From: CAKSIW01 sp045576435
GTDB lineage: Bacteria; Bacillota; Clostridia; Monoglobales; Monoglobaceae
Assembly: GCA_045576435.1 (NCBI GenBank)
Contig: JAZNGL010000124.1
Coordinates: forward strand, 1-58,637
DNA: 58,637 nt
Reading direction: 5' to 3'
Made by a program: the position numbers and the translations under genes. The notes beneath the pieces were generated by a model, which was given only the letters and a program-made list of their open reading frames with translations, did not search any database and had not been told where the DNA came from. Positions 15,679 to 25,061 of the stretch are shown here, piece after piece (position 1 is the stretch's first letter; every line of letters begins with the position of its first letter).

Positions 15679-16513
15679 TATAATATCCCCCTGCAATCAT
15701 TTTTTTCATTGCGTTAACAACAACTTCCTTATCTTCTTTATATGTTACACCATACCATTTTTCATCTGTTTCCAAAACCTTGACATTTGTTCCGTTCTTC
15801 TTAATCATATTATCCACAACAAACGGAATGTAAAACTCCTGTTTTAATGGATTTTCCATATTTTTCAAGAACTCCACAAAATCATTATGAATGTTTTCAA
15901 AAATGCTTGGCATAAATCCCCACATATTCATTGATACAATTTTATCAAGCGGAATTCCGCTGTTTTTATCAAGAGCTGTGTTTTCAGTAATGCTTTTCAA
16001 AATTCCATTTTCAACTTCACAAACCCCTCGTGAAACAGTTCCGTTCTCTGTAAGCGTATTTCCAAGGCGGAAACCAACCATACAAGTATCATCGCTTGTG
16101 ACAAGGCTTTCGTGCAAAATTTTAAAGCTGCTCTGACCATAATAATCATCAGCATTAATGAGTGCAAACGGTGTTTTCACCGTTTCTGCAGTGCAGAAAA
16201 CCGCATGGCCTGTTCCCCATGGCTTTTCTCTGCCCTCCGGAACGTTAAATCCATCAGGAAGCTTATCCATATCCTGAAACACATATTCAACGTCAACAAT
16301 TTTTTCAATACGTTTTTTTGTTATTTCTCTGAAATCATGTTCAATATCTCTGCGTATTATAAATACCATTTTATTGAAACCTGCTTTAACCGCATCATAT
16401 ACAGAAAAATCTAATATAACTTCGCCTTTTGGTCCAATGGGCTCAATTTGTTTTAGTCCGCCAAAACGACTGCCCATCCCTGCTGCCATTATCACAAGTG
16501 ATGTATCTCGCAT
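15668..16513 (-). CDS. Sugar-1-phosphate nucleotidyltransferase
   Basis: 281 residues, a GT-A-like nucleotidyltransferase. The N-terminal MAAGMGSRFGGLKQ is a variant of the GxGTRxxPxTK nucleotide loop, with GGLKQ in the Lys position. NADDYYG supplies the metal-binding Asp pair. It probably transfers UMP (or another NMP) to a hexose- or hexosamine-1-phosphate. Start: ATG 16513 is 5-6 bases after GAGGTGG; a GTG three codons upstream overlaps that site. A strong promoter is at 16559-16587. It is co-translated with the NahK-like kinase downstream, so the pair likely forms a kinase-pyrophosphorylase salvage route. Exact nucleotide and sugar are unknown. Confidence 0.78.
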   Translation of the reverse strand: MRDTSLVIMAAGMGSRFGGLKQIEPIGPKGEVILDFSVYDAVKAGFNKMVFIIRRDIEHDFREITKKRIEKIVDVEYVFQDMDKLPDGFNVPEGREKPWGTGHAVFCTAETVKTPFALINADDYYGQSSFKILHESLVTSDDTCMVGFRLGNTLTENGTVSRGVCEVENGILKSITENTALDKNSGIPLDKIVSMNMWGFMPSIFENIHNDFVEFLKNMENPLKQEFYIPFVVDNMIKKNGTNVKVLETDEKWYGVTYKEDKEVVVNAMKKMIAGGYYIGL

Positions 16514-16558
16514 TTTTTCCACCTCAATATAATAATATCTTCTTTAAGAATTAACTTA

Positions 16559-16587
16559 ATTATACATCTCCAACTATAATACGTCAA
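16559..16587 (-). promoter_or_regulatory. sigma-A promoter of the nucleotidyltransferase-kinase pair
   Basis: TTGACG (16587-16582), 17-base spacer, TATAAT (16564-16559) on the minus strand, 45 bases before the ATG. It shows this two-gene unit is separate from the upstream M20 peptidase. Confidence 0.75.
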
Positions 16588-16632
16588 GAGATTTTATTTA
16601 TGCTTTATATGTGTTCCAAACTAATAAACCTC

Positions 16633-17880
16633 TTAAAACTCAAGTGTAACAAAATTTGCAATTGTTTTAGCAAACTCCAAAAAGTCACTACACTCAATGA
16701 ATTCATTTGGTTGATGAGCACCACCGATTTCATCAAACTTTCTGCCTGCACCATAAGCAAATGCCCGTGGACTTCCATATTTTAAGAAAATCGAAAGGTC
16801 GGAAAGGCATGATGCAACAACCCTGATTTCTTTATTTGCAGCAGCTCTTCCTGATTTAAGCATTGCATCAAGGGCAGGATTTTTCTTCTCGCTTCTACCA
16901 AAATGGAAAAATCTCGTTGTCATTTCAATTTTCACAAATTTAAGTCCTATTGCCTCAAGCTTTTCAGAGAGTGTTTTTCCCATCTCATCAAACTCTGCAA
17001 AAATTTCTTCTTTTGTCTTTGCCGTATAAAAGCAAACCTTAACAAGTCCTTGATTAAGGTCAAATCCTTCATTTCCTGAACGAATTTCCATGAGTCTTGT
17101 TGCCGTTTCAGGAATGATTGTTCCTCGGCATTCTTCAAGTTCATTCAGCTCCGTTTTACGTCTTTCTTTAAAATCATCAAGCTCAGCCTTCACAATGTTT
17201 AATCCTTCAAGCATTGGTGCACAACAGCTGAGTGGTTTTTCGCTCTTTATGTAAACCTTAAATTCTCCACCGCCTGAAGCCAAATTCCAAATTTCGCTCT
17301 TGCAATCAAGAATAACATATTCATCACATGGATATCTAAGGCATGCTGCAAGCGCACCATTGCTGCCACCATATTCCTCATCGCAAAAAGCAGTGAATAC
17401 TAAATCATATTCAGGCATGATTTTTTCTTCTTTGAAAATTCTTAGCAAAAGCATCATAACCGCAATTCCATATTTATCATCGCATGCACCTCTGCCATAT
17501 ATTCTTCCGTCCTTTATTTCACCGCCTAAAGGGTCAACATCCCAATTTGAAAGATCCGCAATCGGAACCGTATCATTATGCGCAGCTATCATAATTCGTT
17601 TTGAAGAATCTTTGCCCCTTATAACAACACTAACATTATATCTGTTTTCAAGTGTACGATTAGGCCAATAATCAACATGCTCTTCAAAACCATCAATATC
17701 CAAAGGACTATACATATCTGCGGTATATCCCATATTATTTATTTCATCACGAATATATTCGGAAATTTCTTTCTCTAAACCATATGAGCCAAAATTCTGA
17801 GAATCAAACTTGATGAGATTGGATAATATTTCAAAAAGCTCCTGTTTTCTTTCCTCAACTATTTCAATCATGTTTTTCAT
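16633..17880 (-). CDS. M20-family metallopeptidase / amidohydrolase
   Basis: 415 residues. The di-zinc M20 pattern is clear: IAAHNDTVP (His ligand and Asp), IYGRGACDDKYG (bridging Asp), DEEYGG (catalytic Glu and ligand Glu), and GAGRKFDEIGGAHQPNEF near the C-terminus (last His). The family includes dipeptidases, acetylornithine and succinyl-diaminopimelate deacetylases. The long central insertion and lack of a biosynthetic context do not decide between them; a dipeptidase or deacylase role is inferred. The ATG at 17880 follows GGGGG by about 8 bases. It lies 26 bases after nadE and may be co-transcribed with it. Confidence 0.82.
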   Translation of the reverse strand: MKNMIEIVEERKQELFEILSNLIKFDSQNFGSYGLEKEISEYIRDEINNMGYTADMYSPLDIDGFEEHVDYWPNRTLENRYNVSVVIRGKDSSKRIMIAAHNDTVPIADLSNWDVDPLGGEIKDGRIYGRGACDDKYGIAVMMLLLRIFKEEKIMPEYDLVFTAFCDEEYGGSNGALAACLRYPCDEYVILDCKSEIWNLASGGGEFKVYIKSEKPLSCCAPMLEGLNIVKAELDDFKERRKTELNELEECRGTIIPETATRLMEIRSGNEGFDLNQGLVKVCFYTAKTKEEIFAEFDEMGKTLSEKLEAIGLKFVKIEMTTRFFHFGRSEKKNPALDAMLKSGRAAANKEIRVVASCLSDLSIFLKYGSPRAFAYGAGRKFDEIGGAHQPNEFIECSDFLEFAKTIANFVTLEF

Positions 17881-17906
17881 AATATAAGCCCCCATATTTT
17901 TAATAA

Positions 17907-19787
17907 TTATTCTTCAAAAATAGCATCTGATGGCATTCGCCAATCGCCTCTGGGTGATAAACTCACTGTGCCTATTTTAGGTCCGTCGGGAAGAGCTGAA
18001 CGCTTGAATTGATTTGCATAAAATCTTCTGCAGAACATACTGAGCCACTTTTCAATCGTTGCCTCGTTATATTCATCTTTGAAAGCAACTTCTGCCATGC
18101 GTTGTATTTTTGACTTTGAAAAGCCGAATCTGATCATATTATACAAGAAGAAATCATGTAATTCATAAGGACCAACAATATCTTCCGTCTTTTGTTTTAT
18201 GTTTCCACTTTCCTCAGGCGGTAAAAGTTCCGGACTAACCGGTGTGTCTAAAACATCATAAAGAATTTCTTTGATTTCACCACCATATAAATCCGCCTCA
18301 TGTTTAACAATGTGTCTTATAAGCGTTTTAGGAACATCGCAATTAACACCATACATAGACATGTGGTCGCCATTATATGTCGCAAAACCTAAAGCCAACT
18401 CCGACAAATCACCTGTTCCTATTACTATCCCGCCATTCTTATTTGCAATATCCATGAGCACCTGTGTTCTTTCTCTTGCCTGAGCATTTTCATATGTAAC
18501 ATCATGCTCCTCTATTGGTGACTCAATATCTTTTAAATGCTGAATAACAGATTCAGCAATATTAACCTCTTTTAATGTAACATTAAGAAGCTCAGAAAGA
18601 TACTTTGCATTTTTATATGTTCTGTCAGTTGTTCCAAAACACGGCATAGTAACAGCAACAATACCCTTTCTGTCAATTCCAAGACTATCAAATGTTTTTG
18701 CTGCAACAAGCAACGCAAGAGTACTGTCGAGTCCTCCTGAAATTCCAAGGGTAATTGTTTTCAGTCCAATATGTTTGAGTCTTTTTCTAAGTCCTGCACA
18801 TTGCATTGCCAAAATATTTTCACATCTCTCAAAAAGCACCTTTTCATCAGACGGAATAAACGGTCTGGGATTAACAAAGTCAAGCTCCGTTTTTTCTTCA
18901 TTTATATCAAAATATATTCTTTGATAAGTCTCGTCTGTTTTATTTTTAAATATAGTATTTTTTCTTCTTAAAAGACTTATTTTTTCAACATCAATAACAG
19001 CATATGTTATGCCATTTTGAAAGAGTTTTGCCTCTTTTAAAATTTTTCCGCATTCGCTAATTATATTATGACCCGAATATACCACATCTGTTGTTGACTC
19101 GCCCTCACCCGCATCTGCATAAATATAGGCAGATATATTTCTTGCCGTGTTTGACGAAATCAACATTTTTCGATAAGCTGACCTACCTACCATCTCGTTA
19201 CTTGCCGAAAGATTCAATATAACTGTTGCACCATTTTTTACATGTTCAACAGATTGCGGTGACGAAACACACATATCCTCACTTATTTCACAAGCAATCT
19301 TTAAGTTTTCAAATTGTTCTGTGCAAAAAATAAACTTAGGTCCAATGGGAACATCATATCCATCAAACTTAACTGTTTGATTTTTTTCAAGTATATTGAA
19401 ATATCTTGTTTCTGAAAGCTCGGAATAATTTGGAAGATTTGCTTTTGTCACGAATGCTAAAACTTTACCATTTTTACAAATAGCCGCAACGTTATAAAGT
19501 TTATCTGTGCACAAAATTGGCAGGCCAACTGCAAAAAGCACATCAAGCTTTGCAGTTTTGCGTAAAATTTCACTAAGTGCATTTTTTGCATTATTTATGG
19601 TTGAGCTTTGAAGAAACAAATCACCACAGGTATATCCGGTTATGCACAGTTCCGGCAAAACAACTATTTTCGCTCCGTTTTGTGCAGCCTCCTTAATGTT
19701 TGTAATTATGTTTTCGCTATTAAACTTTGTATCATTCACCCTTACTTCAGGTGTTGCTGCTGCCACTTTAAAAAAACCGTTCTTCAT
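17907..19787 (-). CDS. nadE: NAD+ synthetase with nitrilase-like domain; glutaminase Cys replaced by Ser
   Basis: 626 residues, the two-domain glutamine-dependent type. The N-terminal nitrilase-fold domain keeps the catalytic Glu46 (LPELCITGY) and Lys115 (TKANLPNYSE). The expected nucleophile in the I-C-E-D motif reads I-S-E-D (Ser169, codon AGT at 19283-19281). The C-terminal synthetase domain has the ATP P-loop SGGLDS (350-355) and appears intact. The enzyme should amidate nicotinate adenine dinucleotide, but whether it can take nitrogen from glutamine is doubtful; ammonia would suffice. nadD, the preceding step, is about 5.3 kb away in this window. Confidence 0.94.
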   Translation of the reverse strand: MKNGFFKVAAATPEVRVNDTKFNSENIITNIKEAAQNGAKIVVLPELCITGYTCGDLFLQSSTINNAKNALSEILRKTAKLDVLFAVGLPILCTDKLYNVAAICKNGKVLAFVTKANLPNYSELSETRYFNILEKNQTVKFDGYDVPIGPKFIFCTEQFENLKIACEISEDMCVSSPQSVEHVKNGATVILNLSASNEMVGRSAYRKMLISSNTARNISAYIYADAGEGESTTDVVYSGHNIISECGKILKEAKLFQNGITYAVIDVEKISLLRRKNTIFKNKTDETYQRIYFDINEEKTELDFVNPRPFIPSDEKVLFERCENILAMQCAGLRKRLKHIGLKTITLGISGGLDSTLALLVAAKTFDSLGIDRKGIVAVTMPCFGTTDRTYKNAKYLSELLNVTLKEVNIAESVIQHLKDIESPIEEHDVTYENAQARERTQVLMDIANKNGGIVIGTGDLSELALGFATYNGDHMSMYGVNCDVPKTLIRHIVKHEADLYGGEIKEILYDVLDTPVSPELLPPEESGNIKQKTEDIVGPYELHDFFLYNMIRFGFSKSKIQRMAEVAFKDEYNEATIEKWLSMFCRRFYANQFKRSALPDGPKIGTVSLSPRGDWRMPSDAIFEE

Positions 19788-19817
19788 AATCTCACTCCCA
19801 AACTAAATATTTAGCCA

Positions 19818-19849
19818 AAGCCCGCCAAAATGGCGGGCTTATTCTTTTT
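19818..19849. terminator. GC-rich hairpin between the HD gene and nadE
   Basis: AAGCCCGCCA, loop AAA, TGGCGGGCTT: a perfect 10-base stem. The T-rich tail is on the plus strand; on the minus strand, the direction of the flanking genes, only TTT follows. It could be a weak terminator or processing site between the two genes. Confidence 0.55.
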
Positions 19850-19855
19850 ATATTT

Positions 19856-20440
19856 TTAACATTTACCTTCTAAAAAATACGTTGCTTCCATATCGGCTGT
19901 TGATAATGCAAAAGCAAGCGGGAACATTTCAAATGCACTTCCCACATTTCTAGGGTCTTCGTTACCTGAAAATCCCATATGATATCTGATTGCAAATGCC
20001 TCCTCGCGAGTAAGTCTCATAAACCCCGATATAATATAAACCGATTTTTCACCATGTCCATATGGCAAGCGGTCATCAATCTCATATGACGGCACTTTAT
20101 TCCAAACACCATTCTCGTCTTTCACATTCCTGAAACTTTTCTTATAGAAATTTGTTTTACACAAGTCATGAAGAAGGCTAACAATTGCAATGGTCTCCTC
20201 ACTAACTTCAAGACCATAAAGTTCCTGAACCCTCTCTCTTGCAAGATAATCACAAAGGCACTCATAAACATTAAGACTATGTTCAACCAAGCCACCCTCA
20301 TATGCGCCATGAAATTTGGCACTTGCCGGAGCAGTGAAGAAATCACATGCAGGCGACTCCAGATGAGCCAATAGCCTATCTGCACCATCTCGCACAATTT
20401 TACTTTTATAAATTTCTATAAATTCATCTTTAAAGTTCAT
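19856..20440 (-). CDS. HD-domain hydrolase
   Basis: 194 residues with the HD metal-phosphohydrolase signature: the first His in GGLVEHSLNVYE (about residues 49-60), HDLCK in the middle, a YGHGEKS segment and a later His in AIRYHMGFSG. Proteins of this kind act on nucleotides or RNA ends; the substrate is unknown here. It begins 1 base after the leuS stop, so it is translated from the leuS operon. No regulatory domain is attached. Confidence 0.75.
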   Translation of the reverse strand: MNFKDEFIEIYKSKIVRDGADRLLAHLESPACDFFTAPASAKFHGAYEGGLVEHSLNVYECLCDYLARERVQELYGLEVSEETIAIVSLLHDLCKTNFYKKSFRNVKDENGVWNKVPSYEIDDRLPYGHGEKSVYIISGFMRLTREEAFAIRYHMGFSGNEDPRNVGSAFEMFPLAFALSTADMEATYFLEGKC

Positions 20441-20441
20441 G

Positions 20442-22850
20442 TTATTTCACCACTATGTTAATGAGTTTTTTAGGAATTGCAACAACCTTAATGATTTGCT
20501 TATCTCCAACTAAAGCTTTTATTTCATCACTGCTTTGAACCATTTCCTGCATCTGTTCTTGAGATAAATCCGCAGGAATCATTAACTTACCCCTGATTTT
20601 ACCATTGAGCTGAACAACTATTTCAATTTCATCATCAACAGTTTTACTTTCGTCAAACTCCGGCCACTCATGTGTTGCCAAAATTCTGCCGTCACCATAT
20701 TTTTCCCAAAGTTCTTCAGTAATGTGCGGTGCAACAGGATTGAGAAGCTTTATAAGCGTTCTATATTCACCTTTTGTTACTCTGTTGAGCTTATAAAAAT
20801 CATTCACAAGGCTCATCATTGTTGCAATGGCAGTATTATATTTCATTCTCTCGAAATCATCACTAACCTTTTTAATTGCCTTATGCATATTCTTTTCAAG
20901 ATCCATCGAATAGCTTTCATCGTCGGTCAACATATCCTGCAAGTTCCAGACTCTTTCCAAGAACTTATAACAACCCTTAAGACCTTTTTCAGACCATGGA
21001 GTTGACTGGTCAAATGCACCTATGAACATTTCAAATGTACGAACAGCATCTGCTCCATATTCATCAACAACTTCATCAGGATTAACAACATTACCCCTTG
21101 ATTTTGACATCTTTTCACCATTTTCACCGAGAATCATACCATGTGATGTTCTCTTATTATATGGCTCTTTGGTAGGAACAACGCCAATATCATAAAGGAA
21201 CTTGTGCCAGAAACGCGAATAAAGCAAATGCAACGTTGTGTGCTCCATTCCTCCATTATACCAATCAACAGGTGTCCAATAATCAAGTGCCTCACGTGAT
21301 GCTAAAGCCTCGCTATTATGTGGGTCCATATATCTTAAGAAATACCAGCTTGAGCCTGCCCATTGTGGCATTGTGTCTGTCTCACGTTCAGCGTGTCCGC
21401 CACATTCAGGACAAGTTGTATTAATCCAATCTGTTGCCTTCGCAAGCGGGGACTCACCATTTTCACCCGGTTCAAAGGTTTCAACCTCAGGTAATTCAAG
21501 CGGTAACTGTTCCTCAGGAATCGGCACCCATCCGCACTTTTCACAGTAAACAAGCGGAATTGGTTCTCCCCAATATCTCTGTCTTGAGAACACCCAATCA
21601 CGAAGCTTAAAGTTAACCTTGCGTTTTCCTATACCTTTTTCTTCAAGATAATTTATCATAGCAGGAATTGCTTCTTTTACACTTAAACCATCCAAAAATC
21701 CGGAATTTACCATTATTCCGCTTGAAACATCGGTATATGCCTCTTCTTGAACATCTTTACCACCACCAACAACTTCAATTATTGGCAAATTAAACTTCTT
21801 TGCAAAATCCCAGTCTCTTGAGTCATGCGCAGGCACAGCCATAATTGCACCTGTTCCATAAGTCACAAGAACATAGTCTGAAATAAATATAGGTATTTCT
21901 TTTCCTGTCACAGGATTTATTGCATTAACGCCCATCAATCTGACACCTGTTTTGTCCTTAACAAGCTCAGTTCTTTCAAACTCTGATTTTTTTGCGGCTT
22001 CTGTTATATATTCTTTAACATCGTCCTTATTTTCAAGTTCAGGCATCAACTTTTCAACGAGCACATGCTCCGGTGAAAGCACCACATATGTAGCACCAAA
22101 CAACGTGTCACAACGAGTTGTGTAAACAACAACACTATCACCTGATGTGAGTTTAAAGCCAACCTCTGCACCTTCACTTCTTCCAATCCAATTTTTCTGC
22201 TGGATTTTAACTCTTTCAATATAATCAACATCATCGAGGTCATCAATCAATCTTTGTGCATATTCGGTTATTTTGAGCATCCATTGGCTTTTTCTTTTCT
22301 GAACAACCTCACTGCCACAACGCTCACAAACGCCGTTCACAACCTCTTCATTTGAAAGACCAACCTTACAGCCTGTGCACCAGTTTATTGGCATTTCTTG
22401 CTTATATGCAAGCCCTTTTTTAAATAACTGAAGGAATATCCACTGAGTCCACTTATAATATTCAGGGTCAGTTGTGTTAACCTCTCTCGACCAATCAAAA
22501 GAAAAACCAAGCATCTTTAATTGGCGGGTGAAATTTGCTATGTTGTTTTTTGTAACAATTTTAGGATGTACTTTATTCTTTATTGCATAGTTTTCTGTTG
22601 GTAATCCAAAAGCATCCCAACCAATCGGATAAAGAACATTATATCCTTGCATTCTTCTCTTTCTAACAAGAATATCAAGCGCTGTGTAACTTCTCGGGTG
22701 TCCCACATGGAGTCCTTGTCCTGATGGATATGGGAATTCAATTAATGCATAAAAAGGCTCTTTTTCGCTACCATTCTCTGCATGAAAGCAGCCCACTTCC
22801 TCCCATTTATCCTGCCATTTTTTCTCAATTTTTTTAAACTCGTATTTCAT
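20442..22850 (-). CDS. leuS: Leucyl-tRNA synthetase
   Basis: 802 residues, a bacterial-type class Ia synthetase. The HIGH motif appears as HVGH in PYPSGQGLHVGHPRS and KMSKS as GEKMSKSRGN. The CP1 editing domain is present (TTRCDTLFGATYV, then GTGAIMAVPAHDSRD with the conserved Asp), and there are zinc-ribbon Cys pairs (CTGC ... CERC). It charges tRNA-Leu. The spacing to rsfS is only 25 bases, too short for a T-box leader, so control must come from farther upstream in the nadD-yqeK-LCP-rsfS-leuS cluster. Confidence 0.97.
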   Translation of the reverse strand: MKYEFKKIEKKWQDKWEEVGCFHAENGSEKEPFYALIEFPYPSGQGLHVGHPRSYTALDILVRKRRMQGYNVLYPIGWDAFGLPTENYAIKNKVHPKIVTKNNIANFTRQLKMLGFSFDWSREVNTTDPEYYKWTQWIFLQLFKKGLAYKQEMPINWCTGCKVGLSNEEVVNGVCERCGSEVVQKRKSQWMLKITEYAQRLIDDLDDVDYIERVKIQQKNWIGRSEGAEVGFKLTSGDSVVVYTTRCDTLFGATYVVLSPEHVLVEKLMPELENKDDVKEYITEAAKKSEFERTELVKDKTGVRLMGVNAINPVTGKEIPIFISDYVLVTYGTGAIMAVPAHDSRDWDFAKKFNLPIIEVVGGGKDVQEEAYTDVSSGIMVNSGFLDGLSVKEAIPAMINYLEEKGIGKRKVNFKLRDWVFSRQRYWGEPIPLVYCEKCGWVPIPEEQLPLELPEVETFEPGENGESPLAKATDWINTTCPECGGHAERETDTMPQWAGSSWYFLRYMDPHNSEALASREALDYWTPVDWYNGGMEHTTLHLLYSRFWHKFLYDIGVVPTKEPYNKRTSHGMILGENGEKMSKSRGNVVNPDEVVDEYGADAVRTFEMFIGAFDQSTPWSEKGLKGCYKFLERVWNLQDMLTDDESYSMDLEKNMHKAIKKVSDDFERMKYNTAIATMMSLVNDFYKLNRVTKGEYRTLIKLLNPVAPHITEELWEKYGDGRILATHEWPEFDESKTVDDEIEIVVQLNGKIRGKLMIPADLSQEQMQEMVQSSDEIKALVGDKQIIKVVAIPKKLINIVVK

Positions 22851-22875
22851 ATATGTTCAAATCCTTTCGATGTTT

Positions 22876-23238
22876 TTATTCTTCTTCAAGCAAATCTGAT
22901 ATATCTATTATTTTTGCGTCTTTCCAAATATGTTCAAGATTATAAAAATCTCTTAACTCACCTTTAAATATATGAACAATTACATCATCATATCCAAGCA
23001 AAACCCATTCCGCATTGTCATAACCCTCTTTATTTGTATGTCTCACGCCAAGCTTTGCCGCCTCATCTTCAACATGGTCACATATCGCTTGAATATTTGA
23101 AGGGCTTCCGCCCGTCGCAATAACAAAATATTCTGCAAGAGTGGTGAGTTCCCTTATATCAAGCACCTTTATATCTCTTCCGAATTTTGCATCAATTGCT
23201 TTAACTGCAACATTAACAAAACTGTTTTCACAACTCAT
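22876..23238 (-). CDS. rsfS: Ribosomal silencing factor RsfS
   Basis: 120 residues. Typical RsfS/Iojap pattern: DIRELTTLAEYFVIATGGSPSNIQAI and a C-terminal GYDNAEWVLLGYDDVIVHIF segment. It binds L14 on the 50S subunit and blocks subunit joining in stationary or starved cells. It lies between the LCP gene and leuS in the conserved nadD-yqeK-LCP-rsfS order. Confidence 0.95.
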   Translation of the reverse strand: MSCENSFVNVAVKAIDAKFGRDIKVLDIRELTTLAEYFVIATGGSPSNIQAICDHVEDEAAKLGVRHTNKEGYDNAEWVLLGYDDVIVHIFKGELRDFYNLEHIWKDAKIIDISDLLEEE

Positions 23239-23262
23239 TATTCTATCTTCCTTTCAACTATC

Positions 23263-24480
23263 TTAAAATGAAAAATCGCTTCCAACTATTAAAGTAACAT
23301 CTGCAGACTTTTTCCTGTTATCTGCTTCATATTTTTGCGTTTCTTTTTCTATCTCAACCATTGGATATACTTTTGCAACCTCTTTTGCAGCATCCTTTGC
23401 GTTGTGATTTATTAAAACTGAATTATCTTTAATTCTTTCCGTACGCTCTTCGCCAATAACAGTAAAGCCATATTCCTCAAGGGTTTCTTTAACGACTTTT
23501 AAAACGTCTGCTTCTTCAGTATTTATTCCGCTCGCATCAACCACTTTCACTTTTATGAACTTGTTTTTAACAGGATTCACGTGAATATTTTCTACGCTTT
23601 TTACTTTTTTAAAATATTGGTTAACAAGCTCCTCTGTTTTCTCTTCATCGTGTAAGAAATATGAAGTAGTGCCTTCATATCCGCCCTCACCCGGAAGTGA
23701 TAAAATGTTTATATTTTCCATTTTTAGCTTTGGAATTTTTCCCATGTATTTTACAATATCATTCCCGGTGAAATCGGTTTTAATGTTTTTATTAACAATG
23801 CCAAGTATCTTTGGCGCTTTAAGAACTGTCTCGCCACTCATAAGCTTATTAAAAACTGCGTTATAGAAATCTTTTTGCACAGAATTTCGCTCAACATCAC
23901 CATTTTTATATCCGCTTCTGAACCTCATAAACATTTCAGCATGACGTCCGTCAAGCAGCTGCTCACCTGCCTGTAAATCAATAACCAAATCCTGATATGG
24001 GTCGGCATAATACATCCTCATCGGAACATTGAACTGAACACCACCAATTGCATCAATAAGTTCTCTGAATCCTTTAAGGCTAACCACAACATATTTTTGA
24101 GGTCTGATTCCCAAAACACTTTCTATTTCATCATAAAGAGCTTCTATGCCACCTGCTGACCCATAAGCCGAATTGATTTTTTTATCCCGCCTCTTATTTT
24201 CAACCTTTGTGTCTCTGGGAATTTGTAACATTGTTGCCGAATTATCAACACTATTATATCTGCACATCAATATCAAGTCTGTTAAAAAGCCTTGCTTATC
24301 TGTTCCAACAACAACAAAATCTTCCACTCCCTTTGCGCCATTCTTCGTAGTCTGGCTCCAGAATCCGAACTGAATTGGCTCTCCGGTCACTATTGAAATC
24401 ACTGCCATATAACCGACATAAATGACCATCAATAATATAAGTATTGCAGCAATAAGTCTTAATGGTGATTTAACCCTCAT
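23263..24480 (-). CDS. LytR-CpsA-Psr (LCP) family wall polymer ligase
   Basis: 405 residues. It has a short cytoplasmic N-terminus, one membrane helix (about 7-30), then the extracellular LCP domain with MLQIPRDTKVENK, KINSAYG and a FMRFRSGYKNGDVERN block containing the Arg residues that hold the polyprenyl pyrophosphate. The C-terminal ~100 residues form a LytR_C-type domain. LCP enzymes attach anionic polymers to peptidoglycan. The start overlaps the yqeK stop by 11 bases and follows AGAGG. The polymer attached is not known. Confidence 0.9.
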   Translation of the reverse strand: MRVKSPLRLIAAILILLMVIYVGYMAVISIVTGEPIQFGFWSQTTKNGAKGVEDFVVVGTDKQGFLTDLILMCRYNSVDNSATMLQIPRDTKVENKRRDKKINSAYGSAGGIEALYDEIESVLGIRPQKYVVVSLKGFRELIDAIGGVQFNVPMRMYYADPYQDLVIDLQAGEQLLDGRHAEMFMRFRSGYKNGDVERNSVQKDFYNAVFNKLMSGETVLKAPKILGIVNKNIKTDFTGNDIVKYMGKIPKLKMENINILSLPGEGGYEGTTSYFLHDEEKTEELVNQYFKKVKSVENIHVNPVKNKFIKVKVVDASGINTEEADVLKVVKETLEEYGFTVIGEERTERIKDNSVLINHNAKDAAKEVAKVYPMVEIEKETQKYEADNRKKSADVTLIVGSDFSF

Positions 24481-25057
24481 TCTCTGTTTCCTCTTTTATT
24501 TTTATTAATAATTCATTTCTCATTTCAACTGTGTCCATATGCAAAACCTGATTGCGTTTCAGCACAAACTCAATGGTCATATCGGCTTCACAAAGCACAG
24601 CTTTGTCTAAATTTTCATATGCTAATTTTCTAACGATTTCAACACCGTCAAAGCTACGATTAGGCTCTATGAAATCTGCAAGATATATAATTTTTTCCAG
24701 ACGGCTCATATTGCGTCTGCCACTTGTATGATAGCAAATCGCATTTAATATATCCTCATTTTTCACTCCAAACTCCGTCTTTGCCATATGTGCCGCAAGT
24801 GGTCCATGAATTAAAGCAGGACAGTCGTGCATATATTCCAAAGAAATTTCAATTTCTTTGAGTTTTTCTGCCATATCTTTAATTGCCATCTCCTTTGCGT
24901 AGTCATGAATCAATCCCGCAACATAGGCACTTTCTTCCGATTCATTCCATCGCTTAGCCAGCTTAACCGCTTCATTTGCGACCCCAACTGTGTGCATAAA
25001 TCTCTTTGGGCTCAATCGCTTTTCAACGCACTCTCTTATTTTCTCAATTTCTGTCAT
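24470..25057 (-). CDS. yqeK: YqeK-type HD hydrolase (probable Ap4A hydrolase)
   Basis: 195 residues. HD pattern: HTVGVANEAVKLA, then GLIHDYAKEM, DCPALIHGPLAAHMA and YHTSGRRNMSRLEKIIYLADFIEPNR, matching YqeK, a symmetrical Ap4A hydrolase in Firmicutes. It lies directly downstream of nadD, as in Bacillus. Two starts are possible. The ATG at 25057 is four bases after the nadD stop and is preferred; the ATG at 25069 lies almost on top of the AGGAG. Confidence 0.9.
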   Translation of the reverse strand: MTEIEKIRECVEKRLSPKRFMHTVGVANEAVKLAKRWNESEESAYVAGLIHDYAKEMAIKDMAEKLKEIEISLEYMHDCPALIHGPLAAHMAKTEFGVKNEDILNAICYHTSGRRNMSRLEKIIYLADFIEPNRSFDGVEIVRKLAYENLDKAVLCEADMTIEFVLKRNQVLHMDTVEMRNELLIKIKEETENEG

Positions 25058-25061
25058 ATTT

